NCBI GenBank assembly: GCA_905214545.1
Contig: CAJMMO010000002.1
Coordinates: 186,001 to 250,000, forward strand
Source of the DNA: an uncultured bacterium
GTDB lineage: Bacteria > Bacillota > Bacilli > Lactobacillales > Lactobacillaceae
Length of the DNA: 64,000 bases
Reading direction: 5' to 3'
Of the stretch, positions 1 to 9,059 are shown one piece after another; the stretch's first letter is position 1; every line of letters begins with the position of its first letter. Under the pieces are notes generated by a model. That model did no database searches. It was not told where the DNA came from and was given only the letters and a program-made list of their open reading frames with translations. Made by a program: the position numbers and the translations under genes.

Positions 1-904
<904 letters not shown>

Positions 905-1119
905 TTTATCCTCCTAAATAAAAAAAGTCCCTAGTGCAATCTGCACTAGGGACGACTAATAATCTCATTTAGCCGTGGTACCACCCACGTTCGCGCCAAA
1001 AAGGCGCCTTATCAAGGGCTGCTAAGGGTGCCCAACCCATCGGTAGTTCGCCGCGTCTGGACCTGCCTAGCTTCCACCGACCGCTAGTTCTCTGTGACGC
1101 TGAGTCCAGGGGCTACTTA
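905..1119 (-). promoter_or_regulatory. Tyr-specific T-box leader of tyrS
   Basis: The minus strand carries the conserved T-box sequence GGGTGGTACCACGG (about 974-987), whose UGG bulge binds the free CCA end of uncharged tRNA. A GAAC-TAC-C context (TAC at 1043-1045) fits a tyrosine specifier codon. The leader ends in an intrinsic terminator just before the tyrS ribosome binding site. Known T-box logic predicts antitermination when tRNA-Tyr is uncharged. The specifier loop was assigned by context only; I did not fold the full structure. Confidence 0.9.
921..953 (-). terminator. T-box regulatory terminator
   Basis: Perfect 12-bp inverted repeat (GTCCCTAGTGCA at 942-953 read on the minus strand, complement at 927-938) followed by a run of seven T on the minus strand. 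It lies between the T-box sequence and tyrS and is the switchable terminator of the leader. Confidence 0.92.
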
Positions 1120-1125
1120 AGGCTT

Positions 1126-1154
1126 ATAGTACTGAATTAACTGTGGCGAGTCAA
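1126..1154 (-). promoter_or_regulatory. Promoter of the tyrS T-box transcript
   Basis: The minus strand shows TTGACT (1149-1154), a 17-bp spacer and TACTAT (1126-1131). Transcription would start near 1119, giving a leader of about 215 nt. The promoter overlaps the 3' end of the upstream membrane-protein gene. Confidence 0.75.
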
Positions 1155-2789
1155 GCGGCGCCAACCGGCCCCGATTGCTAGAGCAAGCCAGGAAATAAGC
1201 GCTAAGTAGATCGAAACTACTATGCTTTTTGGCGTCTTGAAACTGAGGACGGCGGAATTGCTCCCTTTGTGTTCGCGCACCGTCGGCACGCCGATCGCAC
1301 TTTTACGCAGGACCGGCTTGGACAGCTTTGATTCGCTGTACATGACGATCGGCAAACGGGTCTGGCCTGCCTTGCGGGCTGTCCAAGTCAGCTCAAGCCG
1401 CCCGTGCGGCAAGACCTTTTTGGCAAAAAGCGGATTGCGCAGCATGACCTCCTGGCGGTAGTCTTCGCGCACGGCTAGAGGCCGTTTGTGGTGAGGATTT
1501 GGCAGGTAGTCGCAGTAAGGCTTGACGATCAGCTGCGGCAACAGCGCCATGTTGCGAGACCGGCCGGCCTTTACAATTTGCTTATTCTGCACACCTAAGT
1601 TGGTGTAATAGGCAATCAAGTTCGTGCTGCGGCCCCAGCCGCTGGCCAGCAGCATGACCAGCACAGTCAGACCACAAATCCGCCCGGCCTTTTTCTTATT
1701 CAGCTGCCGCCAGGTCAGCGCCATGCTGGCACACAGCAAGGCGATGGCGATGGGGTCAAGGCGCCGCGGCTGCTGGAAGCTGGTCCGGAGCACCGGCAGG
1801 GCGTGCTCAATGGCCGCCCAAGGAAAGTAGCTGGAGGCCGCAAACAGATAAAAGCTGCCGGTGAGCGCCAAGGCATTGTTGACGGTGCTCTGCTTCCAAT
1901 GACAAAGTACATAAATCAAGTTTGCTGCTGATGCTGCCACAAAGACCACCGTGATCGTATCGCTCAAGTACAAGTACAAAAGCTTCAGGTTCCAGGTGCT
2001 TTCGGTCAAATGCCACGGGCTCGGCGTCGCCATGACGTCGGTGTGCATGAAGTGCAGGACCGGCAGCCAGACGTTGACCGTTAAAAGGGCAAAAAGGGCG
2101 ACTGCTCCTAACAAATTGAACAGCATCCCCTTCTTATGGCCGGTGCGCACAAAGCCGCTGATGGCAAAGATGAACAAAACACTAGCAAAGATCAGGCAGT
2201 CCAGCAGGTGCATCTGGGCAACCGCCGCCATGAAGGCCCCTAAGCTGAGCCAATCAATAGGACGATCCTTATTTTCAATCATCCGCACGCAAAACAGCAC
2301 CGCCCAGGGCGCCAGCGCCGCCGACACTGCCTGAAAACTAGCCATGGTCGGCCACGACGTCAGCGGGCTGAAGGCTATGTAGCACAAGGCAGCCAGCGTG
2401 CTCAAGATCTGCTTGCCGGTCAGCCGCAGCGCCACTTGATAGAGCCCCGCACCTGCCGCAAAGTACAGGATCAAGGCAAAGACCAGCTGGAAGCGCAGCC
2501 AGCTGTGACAGACCAGCGCCAGCAGGCCTAAAAAATAGGCCAAAGCCGGCCCGTAGACGGCGTTGACGATCCGCCCGGCCTGGTCAAAAGAATAGTTGGT
2601 AATTAGACTCCAGTTGCCCGTCCTGATTTGCCGGCTGGCGTCGTAAATCCGGCTGAAGTGGAAGTAGGTGTCGACGCCTTGCGAAGTCACCTTGTTGACA
2701 ATCTGCCAGGACAATAGCAAAAAAGCGCACACTAAAAACAAAAAGTAGGGCCAGCCTTTGGCCAGCAGCTTTTCCATTCTCTTTTTCAT
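1137..2789 (-). CDS. Polytopic membrane protein, GT-C / PTPS-related type
   Basis: Integral membrane protein of 550 residues with an N-terminal anchor, about ten hydrophobic segments up to residue ~400, a polar stretch (~410-520) that is probably outside the cell, and a final membrane segment. The N-terminal DTYFHFSRIYDASRQIRTG resembles the membrane family annotated as 6-pyruvoyl-tetrahydropterin synthase-related, which is GT-C-like. Transfer of a lipid-linked sugar at the outer face is therefore a guess, not a demonstrated role. I chose the ATG at 2789 because GAGG (2797-2800) is 7 nt upstream of it but only 1 nt from the ATG at 2795. The ribosome binding site abuts a terminator, leaving no room for a promoter. 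Confidence 0.6.
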   Translation of the reverse strand: MKKRMEKLLAKGWPYFLFLVCAFLLLSWQIVNKVTSQGVDTYFHFSRIYDASRQIRTGNWSLITNYSFDQAGRIVNAVYGPALAYFLGLLALVCHSWLRFQLVFALILYFAAGAGLYQVALRLTGKQILSTLAALCYIAFSPLTSWPTMASFQAVSAALAPWAVLFCVRMIENKDRPIDWLSLGAFMAAVAQMHLLDCLIFASVLFIFAISGFVRTGHKKGMLFNLLGAVALFALLTVNVWLPVLHFMHTDVMATPSPWHLTESTWNLKLLYLYLSDTITVVFVAASAANLIYVLCHWKQSTVNNALALTGSFYLFAASSYFPWAAIEHALPVLRTSFQQPRRLDPIAIALLCASMALTWRQLNKKKAGRICGLTVLVMLLASGWGRSTNLIAYYTNLGVQNKQIVKAGRSRNMALLPQLIVKPYCDYLPNPHHKRPLAVREDYRQEVMLRNPLFAKKVLPHGRLELTWTARKAGQTRLPIVMYSESKLSKPVLRKSAIGVPTVREHKGSNSAVLSFKTPKSIVVSIYLALISWLALAIGAGWRRLTRHS

Positions 2790-2800
2790 TCTCATTCCTC

Positions 2801-2831
2801 AAAAAAAGCCCCTGCGGCCTTTGCGCAGGGG
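2801..2831 (-). terminator. Intrinsic terminator after the LCP gene
   Basis: Eight-bp GC-rich stem (CCCCTGCG with CGCAGGGG) followed on the minus strand by seven T (2801-2807). The T-run directly touches the GAGG ribosome binding site of the next gene, so that gene depends on readthrough or an internal upstream promoter. Confidence 0.9.
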
Positions 2832-2839
2832 TTTTTGTG

Positions 2840-3940
2840 TTAATCGTAATTGTCGCCGTTCCAGAGCTTGCCGTTTGGCGTGTAGACGTAGTAGCGCTGG
2901 TTGCCGTCGGTACTGTGCCAGTTGAAGCTGGTGTTCATCCCGTTTTGGTAGGTCTCGTTGTTGTCCAAGTCAACTGGTTCCAGCCCCAGTTGGGAGCGGA
3001 CAATCTTCGAGCAGCGGTTCAATTCCTTGTCGCTCATGACCTGGTAAGAAGCATCCCCGATCATGCAGCCGGTGCCGTGCAGGTAGTCGCTGGACGAGTT
3101 CTGCGTGCAGGAGCGGTAGTTCTTCACAATCGCCGTCATGTCGTCAAAGGACATGTTCGTGCGCACGTTTTTTTCGGCCGAGCCCAGGATCGACTCGAGG
3201 TTGCTCAAAGTCTTCAAGGAAGCTGCGTGGTTGATGATGCTGATGATGACCTGGCGCTGGCGGGCCTGGCGGCCGTAGTCGCCTTGCGGGTCGTCGTAGC
3301 GCATCCGGGCGTAGGCCAGAGCCTGCTTGCCGTTCAAGTGCTCTTTTTCGCCCTTGACGAAGTGGTAGCCGCCGTAGTCAAAAGTCAGCGGCGGGACAAC
3401 CGTCACCCCGCCGACGCCGTCGACCATCTTGCGCAAGCCCCCCATGTTCAGCACGACGTAATTTTTCACAGGGACGTCCAGCACGGCCGAAACGGTCTTC
3501 ATGGCCATCTTCGGGCCGCCGATGTTGTAAGCGGCGTTGATCTTATGCACGGAAAAACGCGGGGTGCCCTGCATTTCCGCCATCGTGTCGCGCGGAATCG
3601 ACATCAGGGTAAACTTCTTTTTCTGCGGGTTAACCGTGGCGATGATCATCGTGTCGGAGTTGCCGCGCACGGCCTTGCGGCCAAACGCCCCGGTGTCAGT
3701 CCCCATCAAAAGCACTGAGAACGGGCGCTTGCCGTCGTAGTTGACGTTAGCGGCGCGGTTTTGCGCATCAAAGGTAAAGTTAAAGGCCTGCTTGGTGCGG
3801 CTGTAGACGTAGAACGCGTAGCCGCCGACCCCTAAGATCAAGAGGACGAGCAGGAGCAAGATGGAATTGCGCACGGGGTGTTTTTTCTTTTTCGAATAGC
3901 GGTCCATGCGCGATGGATATTGTTCACTCATAGTGGTCAT
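2840..3940 (-). CDS. LytR-CpsA-Psr (LCP) family wall-polymer transferase
   Basis: LCP proteins move undecaprenyl-linked teichoic acid or polysaccharide onto peptidoglycan at the outer membrane face. A basic cytoplasmic tail (KKKK) and one membrane segment (~residues 26-46) precede an LCP domain (~75-230) with the typical LLMGTDTG, RGNSDTMIIATV, SIPRDT, HKINAAY and YARMRYDDPQGDYGRQ-R-Q motifs, which include the arginines that bind the lipid pyrophosphate. A C-terminal region of about 110 residues follows. The ATG at 3931 (MSEQYPS) is an alternative start, because AAAGGG lies only 2 nt from the first ATG. It ends in its own terminator. Confidence 0.93.
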   Translation of the reverse strand: MTTMSEQYPSRMDRYSKKKKHPVRNSILLLLVLLILGVGGYAFYVYSRTKQAFNFTFDAQNRAANVNYDGKRPFSVLLMGTDTGAFGRKAVRGNSDTMIIATVNPQKKKFTLMSIPRDTMAEMQGTPRFSVHKINAAYNIGGPKMAMKTVSAVLDVPVKNYVVLNMGGLRKMVDGVGGVTVVPPLTFDYGGYHFVKGEKEHLNGKQALAYARMRYDDPQGDYGRQARQRQVIISIINHAASLKTLSNLESILGSAEKNVRTNMSFDDMTAIVKNYRSCTQNSSSDYLHGTGCMIGDASYQVMSDKELNRCSKIVRSQLGLEPVDLDNNETYQNGMNTSFNWHSTDGNQRYYVYTPNGKLWNGDNYD

Positions 3941-4007
3941 AGCCCTTTGCTAAAAATTCCCTTTATTATACCACCGCCTGCAAGCATTGCCGGTTTTTGT
4001 AATGAAT

Positions 4008-4871
4008 TTAAAACAGACTGGTCAAAAAGGCCCCGCTGATGATCAGGAACAGGCCTGCGGCAGTAGCGGCGTAGCCCAGCCGGGTCTTTTTTTCATGCAG
4101 GAAGATAAAGCCCGAAAGCGTCGAGATGACGACGGACAGCTGGGAGAGCACGAAGGCCGTGTTGACGCCGGCGTTTTTGATGCTTAAGACGTAGGCCACG
4201 GATGCGAGCGCGTAGATCGCCCCGCCGCCGGTACACAGCCATGACGGCCGCTGCCGCCAAGCCGCCAGGTCTTTTTTGGCCAGGGTGTAGAAAAAGGCCA
4301 TGACGATCATGCCGACGCTTTCGCCTTCAAAAATCACGATGCTGTCGCCGTGCAGGCCGCGCGGGATCAGCGAAGAGGCCACGTAGCCCAGCGCGGTGAC
4401 GGTCAACAGCAAGAAGACCTGCTTGGCCTGCTTGCTGAGACGGGTCTTGCCCTTTCCGGGGTTCAGCGAGTTCAAGAACACACCTAAGACCAAGGCCAGG
4501 ATGCCCAAGGCGCCGAAGATTTTGGCCTTGGGCGTGGCCCATTCGCCAAAGAGCACGACACCGAACAGCGGCACGCCGATCAGCTGCAACGCCGTCGAAT
4601 ACGGCATCGTCACCGACACGCCGATCGTCTTGTAGCCGGTGTACTGGCCGACCTGGCCGATCATCCAGCAGACGCCGGCCGCGATCCCGCCGACAAAAGA
4701 GACGGTGTCAAACTGGGGCCGGACACAGATTAGCAAAATCGTCGCCATGATGAGCGAGCCTATGGCAGTTCCGACCAGCTGGTTTAACACACTGGCATTT
4801 TTGACCTTGGCCACCGACAAAGGCAGCAGGCCCCAGCCGACGGCGGGCGCCAGCAGCAGAGCAGTTTTCAT
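4008..4871 (-). CDS. GRP-family sugar uptake permease (GlcU/RbsU-like)
   Basis: Ten-segment membrane permease of the glucose/ribose porter family, which takes up sugar with the proton gradient. The 287 residues match the family length. Start: ATG at 4871 (MKTALLLAPAVGWG), with AAGGAA 8 nt upstream. A longer frame from 4910 would begin inside the gpmA terminator and is unlikely. Family-typical features are a glycine-rich first helix (GWGLLPL), GGIAAGVCWMIGQVGQ, and paired half-repeats. Its neighbour gpmA is glycolytic, so glucose is plausible as substrate, but the sequence alone does not show specificity. Confidence 0.85.
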   Translation of the reverse strand: MKTALLLAPAVGWGLLPLSVAKVKNASVLNQLVGTAIGSLIMATILLICVRPQFDTVSFVGGIAAGVCWMIGQVGQYTGYKTIGVSVTMPYSTALQLIGVPLFGVVLFGEWATPKAKIFGALGILALVLGVFLNSLNPGKGKTRLSKQAKQVFLLLTVTALGYVASSLIPRGLHGDSIVIFEGESVGMIVMAFFYTLAKKDLAAWRQRPSWLCTGGGAIYALASVAYVLSIKNAGVNTAFVLSQLSVVISTLSGFIFLHEKKTRLGYAATAAGLFLIISGAFLTSLF

Positions 4872-4894
4872 TTGCGCACTTCCTTTTTTGCCAG

Positions 4895-4928
4895 AAAAAA
4901 ACACCCCCAAGCAGGACTTGAGGGTGGT
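4895..4928 (-). terminator. Intrinsic terminator of gpmA
   Basis: On the minus strand CACCCTCAAG, loop TCCTG, CTTGGGGGTG, then a T-run. It lies 12 bp after the gpmA stop codon and before the GRP permease ribosome binding site. Confidence 0.9.
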
Positions 4929-4939
4929 TAAAAAGCGGA

Positions 4940-5632
4940 TTACTTGTCCAGCTTTTCCTTGTTAGTGACGTTCAGCTTGTCGTCAAAGGTGTAGACAACA
5001 GGTTCGCCAGTCTTCATTTCCAGGTTCATAATGTCTTCGTCGGAAATGTTTTCAATGTACTTGGTCAAAGCACGCAGTGAGTTGCCGTGAGCGGCGATGA
5101 TGACGTTCTTGCCGGCTAACAGGTCTGGCGCAATGTGGTCTTCCCAGAATGGCATTACACGGTCCAGGCAGACGTGCAGGTTTTCTGCTAATGGGATGAT
5201 CTTTGGGTCCAAGTTTGCGTAACGACGGTCGTGAACTTGGCTGTATTCGGAGTCCTTTTCGATTGCAGGTGGCAGCACATCGTAAGAACGACGCCAAATG
5301 TGAACTTGGTCAGCACCGTACTTTTCAGCAGTGTCCTTCTTGTTCAAGCCTTGCAGAGCACCGTAGTGACGCTCGTTCAGACGCCAAGTCTTCATTTCTG
5401 GAATCCAGAGTTGGCCGCTTTCTTCCAGAGCGTAGTGCAAAGTCTTAATAGCACGGGTTAAAACTGAAGTGTAAGCTTGGTCGAATTCCAGGCCGTGTTC
5501 CTTGATGAGGCGGCCGGCTTGCTTAGCTTCTTCAACGCCCTTTTCTGACAGGTTAACGTCAACCCAGCCAGTGAAACGGTTGGCTAAGTTCCATTCGCTT
5601 TGGCCGTGACGAATCAAAACTAATTTTGACAT
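4940..5632 (-). CDS. gpmA: 2,3-bisphosphoglycerate-dependent phosphoglycerate mutase
   Basis: Interconverts 3- and 2-phosphoglycerate in glycolysis in the cytoplasm. Full-length at 230 residues. The phospho-acceptor histidine is in LIRHGQSEWN (His9), with the family hallmarks NRFTGWVDVNLSEKG, RLNERHYGALQGLNK and AAHGNSLRAL. AAAGGAG lies 9 nt before the ATG. Its third codon positions are less GC-rich than those of its neighbours, as expected of a very highly expressed gene here. It is monocistronic and followed by a strong terminator. Confidence 0.98.
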   Translation of the reverse strand: MSKLVLIRHGQSEWNLANRFTGWVDVNLSEKGVEEAKQAGRLIKEHGLEFDQAYTSVLTRAIKTLHYALEESGQLWIPEMKTWRLNERHYGALQGLNKKDTAEKYGADQVHIWRRSYDVLPPAIEKDSEYSQVHDRRYANLDPKIIPLAENLHVCLDRVMPFWEDHIAPDLLAGKNVIIAAHGNSLRALTKYIENISDEDIMNLEMKTGEPVVYTFDDKLNVTNKEKLDK

Positions 5633-5759
5633 GAAAGAATCTCCTTTACAGTAACAATATCAAGTTTATTTTACACGTTTTTTTCTGGTTAAACTAGCTC
5701 TTTTGCTTATGAAAAAAGGCTACAATTGAGGAAGACATTCATTTCCAAAGGAGACAGCT

Positions 5760-6560
5760 ATGAAATTTAGAAAAACATTTCTAGTAGTAATCGCTGCTCT
5801 GCTGGTCTTAACCGGCTGCAGCAAGCAAGGCAGCAAGAAAAAGGCCCAGCAGCCCGACTTGACGGCCAGCCAGGTGGTTAAAAAGGCCCCTGCCAGCTTA
5901 GGCGCAGGCCTGATCACCCACCGCATCAAGCTGGCCAGTCCGGACGGCACCCAGATCCTGCTGGCCAGTGCCAACTTCGGCGGCTCGCCGCGCGTGGCCC
6001 ACTCTTCGGCCGGCTTTAAAAACGTCAGCGAAAACCAGGGCGTCGAGATGTGGCTGGGCGGCAACCAGGCCTACATCCACGGCAACGGCAACTGGTACAC
6101 GATCGCGCCGGGCAAGGTCATTGCCACGCCGGTCGCCAGCTACTTCACGGCCATGCGCAGCAACGATGTGACCAAAGAACTGACCGCCGCCCAAATTAAA
6201 AAGGCCAAGGTGGCAAATACCGCCAAGACCGCGACGATCACCTACCAGGCAAACGACCCGGCTTTAGCCAAGAAGGCCTTTGAAAACGCCCTGGCCTCCT
6301 ACCCGCTTGCTGACAACCAGCAAAAGTACTTCAACATGTTCCTGCCGCGCGCCAAGTACGACCAGGTCTCTGTCAAAGAAGAGATCAGTAAAAACACAGG
6401 CGCGGTCAAGCACATCACCATCAAGGTCCACGCCAGCGTCGACGGCAAGCTGCAGATGAACCTGACCCAGACTTACAAGGGCAAGCCGCAGCAGAAGATG
6501 CTGACGATCCCGCAAGATGTGACGAGCAACGCCAAGCCGCTGCCAAAGAGTAGAAAGTAG
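5760..6560 (+). CDS. Lipoprotein of unknown function (DUF6612-like)
   Basis: Secreted lipoprotein of 266 residues. A lysine/arginine n-region and hydrophobic core lead to the lipobox L-T-G-C, with Cys20 as the lipidated residue. The mature part is a single beta-rich domain. Features such as GVEMWLGGNQAYIHG and GNWYTI resemble the DUF6612/LppX-like fold that binds hydrophobic ligands or folds at the outer membrane face, which is inferred from family resemblance only. AAAGGAG precedes the ATG. The stop lies 7 bp before the histidine-phosphatase gene, so the two form an operon. Confidence 0.8.
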   Translation: MKFRKTFLVVIAALLVLTGCSKQGSKKKAQQPDLTASQVVKKAPASLGAGLITHRIKLASPDGTQILLASANFGGSPRVAHSSAGFKNVSENQGVEMWLGGNQAYIHGNGNWYTIAPGKVIATPVASYFTAMRSNDVTKELTAAQIKKAKVANTAKTATITYQANDPALAKKAFENALASYPLADNQQKYFNMFLPRAKYDQVSVKEEISKNTGAVKHITIKVHASVDGKLQMNLTQTYKGKPQQKMLTIPQDVTSNAKPLPKSRK

Positions 6561-6567
6561 GTTCGCT

Positions 6568-7161
6568 ATGGAAATTGTCTTTATCCGCCACGGACAGACA
6601 GATTTGAACAAGACAGGGAAGGTGCAGGGCGCCGAAATCGACAAGCCGTTAAACGCGGCGGGCCGGGCCGGCGCGGCTAAGAGCGCCGCCCGTTTTGACC
6701 CGACGGAATTCAGAGCTTGTTTTGTCAGCCCGCTCAAAAGGGCCAAGCAAACGGCCGCCTTTTTTACAAAAAATACCCTGCCGCTGCAATTTGACGAGCG
6801 CTTAAAAGAGATGGACTACGGCAACTGGGACGGCGAATCAGTAGCCGACTTAATGCGCAAGTACCCGGACGGCTTTGACGCCTGGGGCAACATCGTCGAC
6901 GCCTACGCCAAGCACGCCACCGGCGGCGAAAGCTTTGCCGAATTAGAAGAACGCGGCTTGGAGTTCGTGCACGATCTGCAAAAAAAATACGGCCAAGACA
7001 AAGTCTTGGTCGTCAGTCACGGGGCTACGATCAGAGCACTGACCGCGGCTTTGCTGGGCAGCAGCCCCAAGGCCTTCCAGCAGATGCACAATTGCGGTCT
7101 GACTAAGTTTTCAATTAAGGACGGCTGCGCACGCCTGGTCTACTACGACAAGGTGCTTTAG
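6568..7161 (+). CDS. Histidine phosphatase family protein (phosphoglycerate mutase-like)
   Basis: Cytoplasmic phosphatase-fold protein of 197 residues. FIRHGQTDLN holds the catalytic RHG (His8), SPLKRAKQTA the second phosphate-binding arginine, and VSHGATIRAL the second histidine. It lacks the insertions of true GpmA, so it is more likely a phosphatase (cobalamin or alpha-ribazole phosphatase/PhoE-like) than a mutase. The substrate is unknown. It is co-transcribed with the lipoprotein. Its TAG stop (7159-7161) overlaps the TAA stop of the converging antiporter gene by two bases, and there is no terminator hairpin between them. Confidence 0.9.
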   Translation: MEIVFIRHGQTDLNKTGKVQGAEIDKPLNAAGRAGAAKSAARFDPTEFRACFVSPLKRAKQTAAFFTKNTLPLQFDERLKEMDYGNWDGESVADLMRKYPDGFDAWGNIVDAYAKHATGGESFAELEERGLEFVHDLQKKYGQDKVLVVSHGATIRALTAALLGSSPKAFQQMHNCGLTKFSIKDGCARLVYYDKVL

Positions 7162-8969
7162 TTTTTAGCGTGCAGGACCTCTTTGACGTGAGCGGCGTCT
7201 TTCACGTCGCCGGTGTAGATCACGTGGTCGCCGCGCTGCAAGACGGTAGCGCCGTGCGGCGTGATCCACTCCTTGCCGCGCCGGATCGCCGAGATCGTGA
7301 TCTTGTCGATGAAGTCCCACTGCATGAGCGGTTTATTGAGATAACGCGCATTTTCGACCTGTACTTCGTACAGGCCGTTTTTGTTATCCAGCAAGATGTC
7401 GATCAGGTCAGGGGCGGCAACAAGCGAGTGCATGACTTGGGAACGGACGGCCGACATGTTGTACAGCTCGATGCTCTCTTGGGCGATGGTGTCGAGCTCC
7501 TTGGTCGTCGGCTGGCGCAGGCAGACGATGACGCGCTTGACCCCGTTTTTCTTGGCCATGCGGGCGATGTGGTAGTTCAAGTTGTCGTCGCGGCCGCCGG
7601 CTAATAGGATATCGCAGTCAAACAGGCCGGAAGCCTGGAGGACGCTTTCGTCGAAGCTGGTCAGCTTGTACAAGTTCTTGACCCGGCTGTCGTAGGTCTG
7701 GAAGGTCTGGTCGTTTAAGGCGGCGACTCGGACCAGGTAGTTTTCTTCTGCCAGCTGCTGGGCGGCAGGCACCGTGTACATGTTGGCGCCGATGACGGAG
7801 ACGGTCTCCTTGATCTGGTCTTCGGGCGTCAGCACGAAGCGGCTGTTAAACACGATCGGGCTGAGCACGCAGACGATGACGGCGGCCAGCACAAAGGCGC
7901 CGGCCTGGTTGGCGCTCAACACGCGCAGCTTTTGGGCGACTTGGACGGCCGGCAAGACGATGGTGATGGTGGTGACGGTCAAAAAGCCGCCGGCCAGCGC
8001 GTTTTGCCGGTTGAAGTAGTAGCCGTAGATCAGCATGACGGGCAGCTTGGCCACGATAAAGGCGATGACCAGGATCGGCAGCAAGGCCAAAGCGTGCGGG
8101 TTGCCGAGCAGCGAGCGCAGGTTCAGCCCGGCGCCGGTCATGATAAAGAAGATCGGGATGAAAAAGCCGTATCCGATGGAAGTCAGCTTGGCGCGCGTCT
8201 GTTTTGACGGCTCCAGCAGCTTCATGACCATCCCCGCTAAAAAGGCCCCTAAGATGGACTCGGCGCCCACGCCTTCTGCCACGGCGACTAGCGCAAACAG
8301 CAGGAAAAAGGCCAAGCGGATGTCCAGCTGGGTCGTGGCCTTGCTGATCTTGTTGAACCAGGCGTAGGGCTGGCGGAAGCGCTCAAGTAAAATAATGGCG
8401 GCCAAAAACAGGATGATTAACAGCCAGAGCTTTTGCGGGTTCTTGGAGTGCAGGCCGGAATAAATAGTCAGCGCCGTCAGCGGGACGACCTCGCCTAAGG
8501 ACGCCGTGAGCAAAATGGTCTGGCCGATGGGCTTGTCCAGGATCCCTTTTTCCGTCAGGGTGGCGATGACCACGCCCAAGGCGACGGTGGCCAGGATGAT
8601 GGCGGCCAGGGCCAGGTCTGAGAACAGGCCGGTCAGCTTCATGACGAGGCCGATGAGGATGCTCATCACGGTGATGCCGCCAAAAGCCAGCAGCGAGATT
8701 TTTACCGGGTCGGGGCCTTTTTTCGACTTGTTTTTAAACAAGGAAAAATCGATCTCCATGCCCGATAAAAACAGCAGCATCATGACCCCGATGTTCGACA
8801 AAAAGGCGACGCGGGGCGTGCTGTGCAGGATGTTGAAGCCGCTTTGGCCCAGGACGATCCCCGTGATGATTTCGGCCACGGCGGTCGGCACCTGGGTGAC
8901 GCCAAAGCGCGCCATGAGCAGCGGAATGACCAGCGCAGCCAGGACAACGATGAACAGCGAGATTAACAT
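7158..8969 (-). CDS. CPA2-family cation:proton antiporter with RCK domains
   Basis: Monovalent cation/H+ antiporter of the KefB/NapA type, 603 residues. The first ~385 residues form about 12 membrane segments with family features PTAVAEIITGIVLGQSG, the GVGAESILGAFLAGM ion-path helix and FFIPIFFIMTGAGLNL. A cytoplasmic TrkA-N-like nucleotide domain (~390-510, with CDILLAGGRDDN) and a TrkA-C domain (~520-603, ending in GDHVIYTGDV) follow, which suggests control by nucleotide or redox state. It probably handles K+ or Na+ for pH and salt homeostasis. It stands alone and converges on the preceding operon. Confidence 0.9.
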   Translation of the reverse strand: MLISLFIVVLAALVIPLLMARFGVTQVPTAVAEIITGIVLGQSGFNILHSTPRVAFLSNIGVMMLLFLSGMEIDFSLFKNKSKKGPDPVKISLLAFGGITVMSILIGLVMKLTGLFSDLALAAIILATVALGVVIATLTEKGILDKPIGQTILLTASLGEVVPLTALTIYSGLHSKNPQKLWLLIILFLAAIILLERFRQPYAWFNKISKATTQLDIRLAFFLLFALVAVAEGVGAESILGAFLAGMVMKLLEPSKQTRAKLTSIGYGFFIPIFFIMTGAGLNLRSLLGNPHALALLPILVIAFIVAKLPVMLIYGYYFNRQNALAGGFLTVTTITIVLPAVQVAQKLRVLSANQAGAFVLAAVIVCVLSPIVFNSRFVLTPEDQIKETVSVIGANMYTVPAAQQLAEENYLVRVAALNDQTFQTYDSRVKNLYKLTSFDESVLQASGLFDCDILLAGGRDDNLNYHIARMAKKNGVKRVIVCLRQPTTKELDTIAQESIELYNMSAVRSQVMHSLVAAPDLIDILLDNKNGLYEVQVENARYLNKPLMQWDFIDKITISAIRRGKEWITPHGATVLQRGDHVIYTGDVKDAAHVKEVLHAKN

Positions 8970-9017
8970 TTAGCTTGCTCTCCTCCCTAAAAACATAACG
9001 GCTTTATTTTACCAAAC

Positions 9018-9053
9018 AAAAAAAGGCCCTGCCGGTAAAGGCAGGGCTTTTTA
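9018..9053 (-). terminator. Intrinsic terminator after the GH25 gene
   Basis: GGCCCTGCC / GGCAGGGC stem with a short loop. Seven A on the plus strand (T on the minus strand) mark the minus-strand exit, and T-rich sequence on the other side could serve plus transcripts too. It separates the GH25 gene from the antiporter promoter. Confidence 0.88.
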
Positions 9054-9059
9054 TTCAAA

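Noticed and set aside
2837..3718. Long plus-strand open frame (293 codons) opposite the LCP gene
   Set aside because: It mirrors the GC-rich third positions of the real minus-strand gene, has Val/Ala/His-rich composition, no ribosome binding site and no recognisable domain. The LCP reading is unambiguous.
4871..4910. Longer start of the GRP permease (MGVFFSGKKG...)
   Set aside because: It begins with TTG inside the gpmA terminator stem and covers the AAGGAA ribosome binding site that serves the ATG at 4871.
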